Positions 1 to 11,441 of a stretch of DNA of 64,000 nucleotides are shown one piece after another. The stretch's first letter is position 1, and every line of letters starts with the position of its first letter. The notes under the pieces were generated by a model. It did no database searches. It was given only the letters and a program-made list of their open reading frames with translations, and was not told the DNA's origin. The stretch is from Lantana camara. Lineage: Eukaryota; Streptophyta; Magnoliopsida; Lamiales; Verbenaceae. The stretch is from positions 51,179,001-51,243,000 of the forward strand of contig CM074856.1 in assembly GCA_037501455.1 (NCBI GenBank), in the 5' to 3' direction. The translations under genes were made by a program, and so were the position numbers.

Positions 1-530
1 ATGTAATTTAACCTCTTAATAAAATAGTCTTTTCAAATATCGAAGTATTCCTCTACAACAATTATTAGAATTTATTATACGAATCACTTTTTGGGATAAA
101 AAGAAGGGAAAGAAAATTGGAATACTCAACATGTATTATGGATAAGACACCCCACCATGAAAAGATTATAACGTAAAAATTAAGTCAAAACATAATTAAA
201 ACGAAACCTCCTAATTAACCTACATGTTATCTTTCCCATTTCAAGCCAATAAATCCCCAAAAGGCTAAAAACATGGAATATATGCCTCCACCTTATTCGT
301 CTATCAACTTTGATCGAAATGAAACCACACCAAAAGTAAGCCAGCATGATTCAAAAAGATGAAAGAAAAGCATTCTTTGGTGGCAATAATCTAAATTAAT
401 CATCATCTTTATGTAACAATGAGTGACGCCTAGACCACGGAATATGAGATAAATTGGAATATGAATTTGATAGAAATCGAAATATTTGGAGATTGAGAGA
501 CAGATCATAAAACTTACTCTGATATTGTTG
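1..530. other. AT-rich intergenic DNA, no gene seen
   Basis: The stretch is AT-rich and has no long open frame, splice-like exon or recognisable repeat. A 71-codon minus-strand frame at 293-508 resembles no family I know and is treated as chance. Confidence 0.5.
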
Positions 531-632
531 TGAATAATATGTTTGGTCTAACTCACCTTAAAAGATAGCTATCGAAGGAAGAGTTATCAAACTACTATGA
601 ATCGAGGTGAGTTAGACCAAACATATTATTCA
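531..632. repeat. perfect 28-bp inverted repeat (hairpin)
   Basis: The arms at 531-558 and 605-632 are exact reverse complements, with a 46-base loop between them. The right arm begins AGGTGAGTTAGACC. The loop itself contains the palindrome GATAGCTATC. I see no flanking target duplication. It could be a foldback-element remnant, a small-RNA hairpin precursor or a chance inversion. Confidence 0.8.
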
Positions 633-1791
633 TTACGAACCAGAATTTTATAAAAAAAGCAGTAATAAAACAATATTTTAACTCTTTTAGGGAAAACTAA
701 AACATAAAAATTATAACTTCTACGAAAAATTTGATTTTTCTAATAAAAACATAACATATATATATATATATAATAGAGTGGAAAAAAGTTGAGGGGGCTA
801 CCACCCCAAGTCCCCAATTGAACTCCCCCAGGAAACCATATGCAGTTGCCATTTGCCACTATATTCTACTCTGGAAGGCACTAATGCGATTCAAGTGGTG
901 AAAAGCTTAATTTTATGAATGATATTTATTTCAGAAACCTTTTTATATATCTACTTGCTAATAAAAAATCAAATGTTAAATTAAAATAGACTATTAGATA
1001 CCAATCAAATCCAGTCAATGAACAAAAATGCGAATTTGTCAATCTGGTCAACTCAAATAAGGGATATTCACATGGAGAATTCCACAACTGCACTTAGCTG
1101 TCAATAATATATATATAAACAGGAGACATTAGTATTTATTCATGGGTATATAACAAATTTAATTCCTAGCGATGGCAAATATTTGATTTCGTATGAAATG
1201 AATGATAATAAATTCAAAGGAGTCCGAAGAGAATATATTTTAAAACATAATTAGACACTTATTACACTTTCTAATTTATATGATACTTTGTTCATACATA
1301 TATGAATAGCTTACGTCTATAATTATATAAACAAACCACATAGAATATGAAGCAAAGAGCTAAAAATTTGTGGGAAATTAAAAAAACAAAAATGAAGAGG
1401 TGAGTTATGACAATCAAGAAAATATTCCAAAAATCGTGCCTACAAGATATTTTGGTTGATTCCATTATGAATTACTCTAAATGAATAACTATGTTAAATA
1501 TAAATTTAGGAGGAGAGTTTGAATCTTTTCAAAAGTTGGAGCAATGTACACATTCATTTGGAATTTTACTTATGTTTAAATTTTAATAAAAAGTCCCATA
1601 TTCGATTTTTAGACATGTTTTTATTATTAGTTCAGAAAATTTTATATTTTAGTTGTCCAGTTCAACTCAATACCATAATAAAAAGATATAATAGAGAAAA
1701 AAAAAGAGTGTGTTAGATCAATGGTATATATATATATATCTGAAACCATCAAATAGTGTAGTTTAATAATTTTATACCTACGATTCAACCA
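633..1791. other. AT-rich intergenic DNA, no gene seen
   Basis: This stretch contains a short TA microsatellite near 755-772 and several AT-rich tracts. The small open frames at 1519-1716 and 1642-1824 are low-complexity and unconvincing as genes. Confidence 0.5.
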
Positions 1792-1839
1792 GATATCTCT
1801 TTCTTTTTTTTTTTTGACGACCAACGGGCCGAAGGCCCA

Positions 1840-2313
1840 TTACATCAAGTCCGACTCAACAAACGGGAAAGCAACAGAAGGAACATCAGAAAAACCAATG
1901 CAGACCGAAGCCATATTTCTAGCAATAGTGTGGGCCACCATATTGGCACCACGACGAATAAAAGAGAAGCGAGAAGCCAAAAACGTACAACAAATATCTC
2001 TAACATCGGAGAGGATATTTCCCAAATCCGAGAAGTCATCCTGGTCACTCTTAAGGCGATTAATGATGTTCAAGCAATCTCCTTCAAGAATAACTCACCT
2101 CCAACCAAAGTCGCGCAGCTGCAAAGACGGCATAGGCCTCGGCCGACGCAGGGTCAGTGATGAATTTCCGGCGATCGGTTTCCCATCCAATGCACCGGCC
2201 GTTGTCATCCCGAGCCACGACCCCAATCCCAATCTCATTCGTGTCCTTAAACACCGCACCATCGAAATTGATCTTGATCCAACCTCTTTCCGGCTTAGAC
2301 CACTTAAGAACCT
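1840..2313 (-). pseudogene. LINE ORF2 C-terminal RNase H domain (broken)
   Basis: The translation shows a plant LINE RNase H-like domain (RVT_3 type). It has the entry motif WIKINFDGAVF followed by GIGVVARDDNGRCIG, and a C-terminal part with RRGANMVAHTIARN. The two parts are in different frames, so there is a frameshift near 2075-2090. The upstream end is cut by the insertion at 2314; the missing upstream part is the zf-RVT segment at 5524-6550. The family cleaves RNA in RNA/DNA hybrids during retrotransposition. Confidence 0.8.
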
Positions 2314-2541
2314 TGTAGTAGCCCAAAGACCGACCCAGTATGTGGATATTGTCCGCTTTGGCCGCAGCCTCACGGTTTTGTTCCTCCTGTGGTTGGACGG
2401 ACAACCACCAGCCTCAAAGGACCAGCCCAGCGCCCTCACTAAGGAGGACCTGGCCAGGAAAACGCGTCCACAAGGATAGGTTTCCATCACTCCTTATAAG
2501 GAGGACTTCGTTCTCCTACCCGAGCGATGTGGGACATTACA
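2314..2541 (-). repeat. TRIM-like LTR, downstream copy
   Basis: This is the 3' copy in element orientation. It is preceded on the minus strand by a G-rich polypurine tract and abuts the LINE sequence AACCT. It contains the module TTGGACGGACAACCACC, also found in the solo LTR at 3579-3876. Confidence 0.75.
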
Positions 2542-2598
2542 TCCACCCCCCCTCAGAGGGGACCAGCGTCCTCGCTGGCACATCACCTTCCTGGCACC

Positions 2599-2611
2599 GG
2601 CTCTGATACCA
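2599..2611 (-). promoter_or_regulatory. primer-binding site (initiator Met tRNA)
   Basis: The minus strand reads TGGTATCAGAGCC two bases inside the repeat at 2614-2841. This matches the 3' end of plant initiator methionine tRNA and fixes the element's orientation. Confidence 0.85.
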
Positions 2612-2613
2612 CA

Positions 2614-2841
2614 TGTAGTAGCCCAAAGACCGACCCAGTATGTGGATATTGTCCGCTTTGGCCGCAGCCTCACGGTTTTGTTCCTCCTGTGGTTGGACGG
2701 ACAACCACCAGCCTCAAAGGACCAGCCCAGCGCCCTCACTAAGGAGGACCTGGCCAGGAAAACGCGTCCACAAGGATAGGTTTCCATCACTCCTTATAAG
2801 GAGGACTTCGTTCTCCTACCCGAGCGATGTGGGACATTACA
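2614..2841 (-). repeat. TRIM-like LTR, upstream copy
   Basis: This is the 5' copy in element orientation. It has a TATAAGG motif about 40-50 bp from its start. Similarity with the other copy continues six bases beyond the TG end (TCCACC), the same bases that end the interior. Confidence 0.75.
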
Positions 2842-3578
2842 TCCACCACCTAAGATGTAGCACCCCGGACATGTGGAGGTGCCACACCCCCGCACTATAG
2901 ATCAATTCACATACGAAATGGTCAATCCGTACATGAACCAACCTATAGCGAACGGGTGACAATGCAATACTCGACAAGCTAGGCGGGATAACTAAACATG
3001 CAATAAGATAAAGCGGAAGCATAAAATAATTTTTAACAAATAGTTTCATTTATTCAATCATGATATTTCTCATTTTCCAATAAAATATATTCTAACTTAT
3101 CATATCAATACATTATCATCTCCAATTTTTAACAATAATAATAACTACAGTCCCATAATAAATAAATAAATAAATACACGAACCACGGATGACATGACTA
3201 CACGAACTGGACTCGACTCGACTCAACTCCCGCCTAGCGTACACCTGCAATACCTGAAAGGTGGAGGCGTCAGTCTGTGAAGACCGAGTGAGGGGTTTAC
3301 ATATATATTAGCGCAGATAACATGCAAGCCATATTCTCGGGTAAAGGTTTATAAAGATAAATATACAAGTTTAATAATAATATAGCTTCGCCCGAGAATA
3401 CAACTATCAATATTAAATACTTGTTCATTCTATACAGTCAATAGACATGCTTGCTTGCTTGTTACTTATTAGGTGGTCACGCAGTTCAGTTATCATGCAA
3501 TCATGTAGGTGTATTCAATTAGCACATTCATGGAATGAAATCATGCAATCATTACATGGCGTGCTTGTAACATGATAG

Positions 3579-3876
3579 GGTCTATTCCTCTTGTGATTGG
3601 ACGGACAATCATTGGCACGAAACCAATCCAGCGCCCTTCACTCAGAAGGACCTGGCCAGGGGAACACGGTTACACAATAGGGTTTGTTCTTCTTGTGGTT
3701 GGACGGACAACCACGGGCAGGACCCGTCCAGCGCCCTCACTAAGGAGAACCTGGCCAAGAGAACACACGAACATGGTAGGGTATCGTTCATCTTGTGATT
3801 GGACGGACAATCACGGGCAGGACCCGTCCAGCGCCCTCACTAAGGAGAACCTGGCCAAGAGAACACACTTGCTTGC
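3579..3876. repeat. three tandem units of about 100 bp inside the solo LTR
   Basis: Units start near 3579, 3680 and 3779. Each contains TTGGACGGACAATCAC or a variant, then CCAGCGCCCTCACTAAGGAG and AACCTGGCCAAGAGAACAC. Units 2 and 3 are closest. The same module occurs once in each TRIM LTR (about 2382-2480 and 2682-2780). Confidence 0.85.
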
Positions 3877-4366
3877 ATTCATGAACATGGCATGCTTTGA
3901 TGCGTGAATACTAACCTGCTTTACTTGCTTGATTAATGAACAATAATATAACTTGGAACGATACATGCTTTCATGAAAATATAACTATAATTACCTTTTG
4001 GCCGAAATATCACATAAAGGTTATATAGGTTCTATTTAACTAGAAATTAAACCTCACCTGCCAGGCGACACACGACTCGTGAATGCGTGAACGTGCTCAT
4101 GATCCACAATCTCCGCCCTGGAGAATAACTGGACACAAAACGGGACAATGTACGTGCATGAGACTACAATTCAAGCATGTTATTCCTTAAAACGACGCAC
4201 GGCATAATCATACACGAGACACCGAGCCATACACAATGTAACATGATAACATGTTGTTTTGACATATAATCAATCATATAATAGCAATTCGGGACCAAAT
4301 AGGCCATTGGAACGAGGGGCTAAAATTGTAATTTTGTGCAGAAAGTTTCTGCACTGCCAGAGGCTC

Positions 4367-4576
4367 GGGAACGGCCGTTCCGGGCTTTGGTACAAAAATG
4401 GGAAGGGTCGTTCCCCAGTCCCGAAGCGGCTCCCGAAGATGGGAACGGCCGTTCCGGCTTGCAAGCCAAAATGGGAACGGGCGTTCCCGTCCTCGCCGCC
4501 AAGCAAAGCATTCAAACAATGGGAACGGCCGTTCCCTACTTGCAAAGGGAACGGGAATGGCCGTTCCCGTTACGCA
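4367..4576. repeat. cluster of GGAACGGCCGTTCC-type palindromes
   Basis: Palindromic or near-palindromic copies of GGGAACGGCCGTTCC lie at 4367-4381, 4441-4455, 4473-4488 and 4521-4536, with degenerate copies near 4402 and 4548. Spacers are 15-40 bp. Their symmetry leaves several frames open at once, which explains the overlapping open frames at 4259-4826. Confidence 0.85.
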
Positions 4577-5523
4577 GGAAGAACAAAGAACAGAGCAAAA
4601 CAGGGGATGCTCTCGGGACAAAACCAAGCATCCCCAAACCTACCAAATTCATCACAACATGCAAGGATTCTTGGAATTATGCAAGTATACATGTTCAATA
4701 TACATTAGTATGCAACCAAAACACATAAATCATGCTTTAATCTCCATAATCCCCAACTTTAGCATATATACAATTTCATCATATAATCTCATGTTCTTCA
4801 AGAATTCAACCATAAATTCAAGCTAAAAGCATGAAATCATATTCCTAGCATCAAGTAATCAAGTTGGCAAGCTTAAACACTAACCCTAGCTTCATGCATA
4901 ATTATCAAGAAATCATATAAATGATCAAAGGTACCTTGAGATGAAAATAAGTGGAAGAAAAGGATGAACATGGATGATTGAGCTTGAATCATGAATTTCC
5001 TAGCAAATTCTAGCTTGAAGATGATGATTTCCCAATTTCCTTTTCTTCTTGAGTGAATACCGAGAGGGAGAGGATGATGATTCTTGATGAATCAAAATGA
5101 AGAGCAAGGAAGAGATGCATATATCGGTATAATTGGGAAAATATGTAATAATTATGATTCAATCCCCCAAGTTTTATAAGTCATGCAATTGAGTATAAAA
5201 GGTTTGGAAAGTGATCAATTTAGTCCAAAAGATATTCATGCAATTTAGTCCTTAAATAAAAGGAAATAAGCAATTAAGGGCAATTAGGCAATTAATACAA
5301 GTTGGGCAATTAATTCACGTACAATTGAATTCCATTCATGCAAGAATTCTCAATTAAAATAAATATCACATAATTTTCACGTAATCATATTGAATCACAA
5401 TTTATAAAATTAATATAACACCTATAAATTGAATAAATAAAATAATAAAATAAAATCCTAACGCTCGAAACTCACACGTGTCGAGCGTACCTGACTGTCT
5501 GAAATTCGGGGCGTTACAAACCT

Positions 5524-8500
5524 CCTGTTCATCTTGAAAAAAAGGTTCAACAATAAGTTCAGACAACAGAGGATTAGAGCAACTAGCAGCGAAGTCCACC
5601 ACTTCATGAGGCAGCTTCACAACTCCCTCAGACCGTTTCTTGTTACGGCAACCCCAAACAGCCCACATTAAAGTACATAATTTCACACATTCCTCCACTC
5701 CCAGATTTCGAAACGCGTTCAACAACCCATTTCTAACATCAATAACAATCTGCTGCGTTATACCCCAAGCAATATTCGACAGAGCCCACACTTGCCGGGC
5801 AAACGGGCAAAGGAACATCGAGTGGTTGAAGTCCTCATTATACTCCCCACAATGAACGCAAGCAGCCTCCTCGCAGCAGCGCCGCCTAATCAGGTTCTCT
5901 CCCGTAGGTAAAATTCCTCGGCAACACCTCCAAATAAAGGTCCGAACTTTGGGCTGGACATTAAGCTTCCAAATGAACTTCCAGACGCCATGATTCTCGA
6001 AAGATGGAAAAGAGCCAGCCCCACCATCTGCTAGCTCTTTGGCGAGGAAGTAAGCACTCTTTACCGAGAAATTACCGTTTTTATTATAATGCCAAAGCAG
6101 AGAGTCTTCTCTACTCCTGGATCCCAGCGGAATGCTTAGAACAGCTTTTGTATCTCGGTCATGGAACACGTTCATCACCAACTCCTCATCCCAACACAAA
6201 ACACCTGGTTTCATAAGATCGGCAACCCATTCAGGCGTCAACACCGCATTTTGATTAAACCGTGGTCGAAAGTCAGGCCCTAGTGGCAGCCACCTATCCC
6301 GCCAAATATGTACCTTAGAGCCGTTACCAATACGCCATCGGGTTCCGGCAGCCAAAAGGAACCTCGCCTCATGGAGACTCCGCCAAGTAAAAGAAGGGGA
6401 TCTTCCCAGGGAAGCATCCCAAACTTCGGAGTTAGGGAAGTACTTTACCTTTAGAATACGACTAAGAAGGCTCTCCGGATTACGAGAGATGCGCCATAGC
6501 TGCTTAGCCAGCATAGCCAGATTAAACGCTTTAATAGACCGCTGCGACACAACTTATCCCACGCAATCCAATGAATCTTATTCGGCGACCCGCTGCTCCA
6601 CCAAAAGCGAGCAATGGAATCAATCTCATTAATGATATTGTCGGACATGAGAAAGCAGTTTAAAGCATAAGAGGGGATTGCCTGGATAACAGCCTTAATC
6701 AACACTTCTTTTCCCGCCTTAGATAAAAAAAATTCTGAATATCCCCGGACCCGAGCCTTAATCTTATCAATGATGCTAGAGAACACTTCCTTCCGAGACC
6801 TTCCCACCACCGACGGAAAGCCTAAGTATAAGTCCAGTTTATCAACACATTTCACTTCGAGAATACCCGCCAAGTCAATTCTATCCTCTCTATTCATAAT
6901 TCCGCTGAACATGATAGATGACTTCTGAAAATTCATAACCTGACCCGAGATCCGTCCATAATCATCAAGAACCGCTTTAATTCCCTCAAGCGCACCCCTA
7001 GTAGCTTTACCGCATATCATGGTGTCATCCGCGAAGAGGAGATGGGAAACACGGGGGTCGTTCCTACACACCGCCACTCCAGTAAGATTTCCACGTGTTT
7101 CCTGATCCTGGAGGAGAGTAGATAGCACTTCTGCGCAGAAAAGAAATAAATAAGGCGAGATGGGGTCTCCTTGACGGAGCCCTCTCTCCGGGATAAGGGA
7201 ACCGAATTCCCCGCCATCTAAGAGAAACGAGTAGGAAACAGAGGAGATACAAGACATGATGTGATTAATGAAAATAGGAGGGAAACCTAGTCTGGCCATT
7301 ACCCGTTTGAGAAACCTCCATTCGACGCGGTCATAAGCTTTACTTATATCGAGTTTCAGGTTAAAGTAACCTTCCTTTCCAGATCCTTTACGCTTAATAA
7401 AATGATTAATTTCGAAAGCTATAAGCACATTATCACAGATATAACGGTTAGGGATAAAAGCAGACTGACTGGGAGAGATAATCTTATCCATTAGGGGCTT
7501 AAGACGATTGGCTAGAACCTTGGAGGCAATTTTGTAAATCACATTGCACAAACTAATAGGGCGGAATTGGGTAATGACATCAGGAGATTTGCACTTGGGA
7601 ATAAGGACAACATGCGTATAGTTCAGTTTCTTATCAAACTGCCCCGAATTCAAGAAATCAAGCACACAAGCAATAACATTATGCCCCACAACATCCCAAT
7701 AGTGCTAAAAAAAGTACGAGGGGAGGCCATCAGGGTCGGGGGATTTGAGAGGGTACATACTTTTAAGAGAAATAGTTACCTCACTCGCAACAAAAAGAAC
7801 AAGGAGTTTTCGGCTCATGTCATCGGTGATCCGTCTGGAAATGCCTCTGAGCCCTTCGTCGATCTCAGCATCGCTGCACCTATTAGAAGTGAACAGCTCC
7901 CCAAAGTAAGCTTCAATGATCCTCCTAATCCTATCCTCCGTGGAGTGCAAATTCCCACTACTATCCCATAATGATTCAATGTGATTATTCTTCTCACGCT
8001 GTTTAGCTTTAAAATGGAAAAATCTAGTGTTCCTGTCTCCCTCACGAAGCCAATGTGCCTTCGCCCTTTGCCTCCACACTATCTCTTCTTTAATCAAGAT
8101 GGATTCTAATTTAGCCCGGATATTCTGTTCCTCAACCTTAGAATCTGCCGTGACAGTTCCCTCGCGAAGAACCTTTAGCCGTTTCTCCAAATTCTCGACA
8201 TCTTGTTTCTCCCGGTTTCGGTTCATCCGACTCCAATTGAGTAATCCAACTTTGCACTTCTCACTACTGTATTACACATTCAAAGCCGGCGACTCAGCTA
8301 TCGCACCTTCCCAAGACTCAGTTATAATTCTAGAGCACTCATCAGATTTTACCCAACAAGCTTCAAATCGGAATGGCTTTCTAATCTTTCTAGGACTTGA
8401 CTTCGGCTGCCTCAAGAGGGTGAGGATAGGAGAGTGATCCGAGCAGGATGCACTCAAATGTCGGACCCGAGCCTCAGGAAACAGCTCTCTCCAAGATTCG

Positions 8501-9105
8501 AAAGCAATGGACCTATCCAAACGCGCTCGAAAAGTATCCAGGTCAGCTCGATTCTTCATCCAAGTAAACGGAAAGCCCGAGAAACTCAATTCCGAAAGGC
8601 CAACATCATTTAAAGCGTCATCAAAATCTGCCATTTGACTCCAAGATCTATCATTTCCCCCTTCTTTTTCCGTATTAGAAAGAATTTCATTAAAGTCACC
8701 ACTGACAAGCCAAGGTAGATTCGAACGACGACTAAGTTCGCGGAGCAAATCCCAAGTAAACCATCTATTTTGTCTTTCCGGAGCCCCGTAGAAGCCAGTA
8801 AATCTCCACGAGTCAGCTCCAGAGTTATCAGCAATAATCACATCGATATGATGATGAGAGTAGCTTTGAAGAGAAACCCCCAGATCCTTAGGCCATAACA
8901 GAGCTAAGCCACCACCCTTACCAATAGCATCAACATTAAAACCATTCATATTCAACTTAACCTTCAACTGATCAAAACGAAATCTATTACACCTAGTTTC
9001 AGAGAGAAAGATGATCGAGGGGTTGTGATCTCGGATAAGAGATAGAAGGTTATAAACTCGCCAAGGCCCCCCCGTGCCCTGGCAGTTCCAACTAAGGCTA
9101 CTCAT
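5524..9105 (-). pseudogene. LINE ORF2: endonuclease, reverse transcriptase, zf-RVT
   Basis: ORF2 starts at 9105; its ATG overlaps the TGA that ends the ORF1 frame (ATGA). Domains in order are an exonuclease/endonuclease/phosphatase domain (begins MSSLSWNCQGTGG; SCSDHSPIL near its end), a linker, a reverse transcriptase (LRQGDPISPYLF, then the catalytic FADD in HLLFADDTMICG) and a zf-RVT segment (LPTGENLIRRR, CVHCGEYNEDFNHSMFLC). In-frame stops lie at 8272-8274 and 7705-7707. A frameshift, probably with loss of several codons, lies near 6550. The RNase H end lies across the insertion at 1840-2313. The product would nick DNA and copy LINE RNA at the target; this copy cannot make it. Confidence 0.85.
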
Positions 9106-10682
9106 TGGTCCCCGCGGGACTGCAGGGCAGTCTCCGACGATGGATTAGTAATATCCTGAAGGACCGGGCCTGAATGTGCTTGAGGAGAGAGGGGCGTGGA
9201 GAGGGACACGGCTGGTTGAGGGGTAGCATGTTTCTTCTTTGAGGAGGTTGACCGGCTATGGAATTTACGGTTCTTTCTGGGGTTATTAGGGGAGTGCTCG
9301 ATCAGGTTCAGCTGAAGTGGGATGGTGAAGAGGGTGGCTTCAGTGAAGGGAAATGAGGTCTGGTTCGTTTGGGCTTCAGGGGAGCTCGTCATTGGTCTGA
9401 GGATGTGGGGTGATGGTGGGTTCTATTGGTGGGTGGAATTTGGGCCTGTGAGCTTGAGGCGTTGACTAGTAGGGTTGAGGTTCTCGTCGGTATCAATTGA
9501 ACCATAGCTCCGGATTCTAGGATTAGTGGTTGTGAGCTGCAGGGATTGTGGGTTGGGGCGGAATAATGGAAGCTGCAATGGGGAGGGTACTATAGAGAGT
9601 GCTTGAGAATATTTCATCAACCGAGGCGGTGGATGGTTATGGGGAGAGGGGGTAGTATCAGGTCGCTGGGAGGGGGATGAATTAAGTTCTTTCAGAGGGT
9701 GTAAGTTCTGCAATGTATCAAGATGGGGAGTAGGGGTTGGCAAGTGGGATGGTGGAGTAGGAGGGGTGGTTGTGTGGGGAATAAGGTTCAGATTTTTGGT
9801 AGAGATGGAAGAGGGATCATTTGGGGAACGATGAGGAGCAGAAGCAGGGATTAAATGAGGGAGTTGGGGTAGAATTCCCCTTTCCAGAAGGGTAGCTCCT
9901 GGGGGTGAGGCACGTAGCCAAGGTCCATAGGGAAAATGGGGAGACGGGTCCTCGAATCCATCTTCGTATCTGAGGAGGCAAAATTTATCAACGTGGTCGC
10001 ACAAGCCACATAAGTAACAAAAATTTGAGAGTCTTTCATACGTGAGACCGACAGTGATATCCTTTCCCAATGGAAGTTTCAGATGCAGACATCGAACTAG
10101 AGGTGCAGACATCAAAAGGCCCACTCGGATCCTGATATAATTCCCTATAACTGCTGAGTTAGTTGAGGGTGATATCGATCTGAATAAACCAATCTTCCTC
10201 GCTACTAGTTCGGCAATCTCATCAGTACGGTAATTCAAGGGAAGACCATGTACTTGAATGTGGAAGTCACACCTGTCCAGATTCATGGTTAGATGATCGT
10301 CATTCTTCTGAATAGGGTTGAGGATAAGAGGATATTTGTCATAGTTCCATGGAGAGCTTTCCCAGACCCGTTGCAAATCAAGTTTGTGATTGAACTGAAA
10401 CAGATAGCGATCATCCCCAAGCTTCGAGATCATCATCCCTTTAACCGGATTCATAGATTTAATCATGGCTGAGCGGAAAAAGTCGAACCTGGTCGAACGT
10501 CTTGTAAATAGTCTGCCGACTAGGGAGAGTGAATAATCAACCCTTCCATTCCCGCAGGAAGCAACCGGAATGGCCAAACTCTCAGATTCCATGGTTGTTT
10601 GAGAGATGGCCTGCGTGAGTTTTACTAGTTCCTGTTCCATAACTTCACCCTGACCGTGATTCGAACTGCTGGTAGATGCCAT
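9102..10682 (-). pseudogene. LINE ORF1, RNA-binding protein with in-frame stop
   Basis: The ATG at 10682 gives a frame beginning MASTSSSNHGQG. It contains a DUF4283-type domain (VDYSLSLVGRLFTRR to WESSPWNYDKYPLIL, roughly residues 45-145) and a zinc knuckle (FCYLCGLCDHVDKFC). A proline/serine/histidine-rich tail follows. A TAG at 9423-9425 stops it after 419 residues, yet the same frame stays open to a TGA at 9102-9104 that overlaps the ORF2 start. The original product was therefore probably 526 residues. Plant LINE ORF1 proteins bind the element RNA. Confidence 0.75.
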
Positions 10683-10968
10683 GAGATCACTGACATGAGC
10701 CAAAACCCTGTCCAATAGCGAGGAGGCCAGGATCTGAAAAGCACGCAAAGAAACAATGAGCAAGAAGCAATAACGAAACAAGTAGCGAGAAACAACCAAA
10801 CAGAAAGCATAAATGAAGAGGAACGGAGGAAGGCCCCGGCTTTAGACGCTGCGGCGAAGGGCGGCTGTCGTGACGGACTCCGGCCAACACAACTACGACT
10901 AATTTAGGGTTGCGGTGGGGTGGCGACTCTCATACGAGATGGGGTAGACTCTCATGCGAGAAGGGCTT
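10683..10968 (-). other. LINE 5' untranslated region
   Basis: This segment lies between the putative target duplication and the ORF1 start. It is GC-richer than the flanking intergenic DNA and carries a short repeated motif (GACTCTCATACGAGATGG and GACTCTCATGCGAGA, plus strand 10925-10962). Confidence 0.5.
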
Positions 10969-10976
10969 GATATCTC

Positions 10977-11441
10977 ATATTCAAATTATAAGTACACAAC
11001 TATTATTAGTAGGAATATCATGTAATTGTCTGAGTCCGACCAGACCATAATTAGATACTAATAAATGTCGGACAATCGTTACGTGTACAATTAAAAAATA
11101 CTATTATTTAAATATATTAAATTTGATTTTTGCATTAATACGTATTTTTATAATCATTCTTAATTTTTTTTTTGGCTACATATAGTCATTTTTAATATAA
11201 ATATAAAATTATGATAAAAAATGCATATATAATATAAGATAATGTTATATTAATTAAATTTTTTTATAAATATGAAAAAAAATAAAAATTATACATATAA
11301 AAAAATTAAAGTGAGTTGAAAAAAAAAATAAAAATTTTTGAGGAAAAAAAAGGTAAAATTTTTAGGATATTTTTAGAATGAAAGAAATAATAAATAAAAA
11401 AATGGAAGAGATTGAAAATAAAATAAATAAAAAAAGGGGTC
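10977..11441. other. very AT-rich intergenic DNA
   Basis: Long A and T tracts, no open frame of interest and no recognisable element. Confidence 0.5.

Larger units (their letters stand above)
2314..2841 (-). mobile_element. TRIM-like element: LTR, 72-bp interior, LTR
   Basis: Two nearly identical 228-bp direct repeats (2314-2541 and 2614-2841, exactly 300 bp apart) flank a 72-bp interior. Read on the minus strand each begins TGTAATGTCCCACATCG and ends CTACTACA, so both have TG...CA termini. The interior begins with TGTGGTATCAGAGCC, a primer-binding site for initiator methionine tRNA, and ends with a purine tract just before the second repeat. This is the plan of a terminal-repeat retrotransposon in miniature. 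It has no coding capacity. The flanks do not form an own target duplication: AACCT is on the left and TCCAC on the right. An alternative is that the right copy is the tail of one long composite LTR ending at 2614. Confidence 0.7.
2856..5518 (-). mobile_element. long solo LTR (2.7 kb), probably Ty3/gypsy
   Basis: On the minus strand it starts TGTAACGCCCCGAATTTC and ends CCGGGGTGCTACA. The plus-strand left end is similar over at least 150 bp to the left end of the LTR at 32789-35701, which places the terminus at 2856. There is no second copy, primer site or pol gene. A CT-rich leader followed by TCAAGGTACC near 4930-4940 looks like an LTR transcript start with a splice donor. The right flank is AACCT, but the left flank is TAAGA; the matching AACCT lies beyond the TRIM at 2309-2313. 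Ty3/gypsy is inferred from the LTR length only. Confidence 0.7.
1800..10968 (-). mobile_element. L1-type LINE with RNase H, interrupted at 2314-5518
   Basis: Read on the minus strand the element runs 5' UTR, ORF1 (DUF4283/zinc knuckle), ORF2 (endonuclease, reverse transcriptase, zf-RVT, RNase H), a GGGCCTTCGGCCC stem and a poly-A tail (the T-run at 1801-1815 on the plus strand). The 8-bp sequence GATATCTC lies just outside both ends (1792-1799 and 10969-10976) and is the probable target duplication. The body is split by a foreign block at 2314-5518: AACCT occurs at 2309-2313 and 5519-5523, and taking out the block plus one AACCT keeps the reading frame between the zf-RVT and RNase H parts. 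Several nonsense codons and a frameshift show it is dead. Confidence 0.85.

Noticed and set aside
1814..2606. Long plus-strand frames (221 and 88 codons)
   Set aside because: They run antisense through LINE RNase H and the TRIM LTR; the minus strand shows the true domain.
3579..3876. CRISPR-like regular repeats
   Set aside because: Units are contiguous tandem copies without unique spacers, in a plant LTR.
3572..3907. 111-codon open frame over the tandem units
   Set aside because: The frame follows the repeat periodicity inside a solo LTR and repeats itself; no start context or domain.
4259..4826. Several overlapping open frames on both strands
   Set aside because: They arise because GGAACGGCCGTTCC palindromes lack stops in all frames; no protein family is visible.
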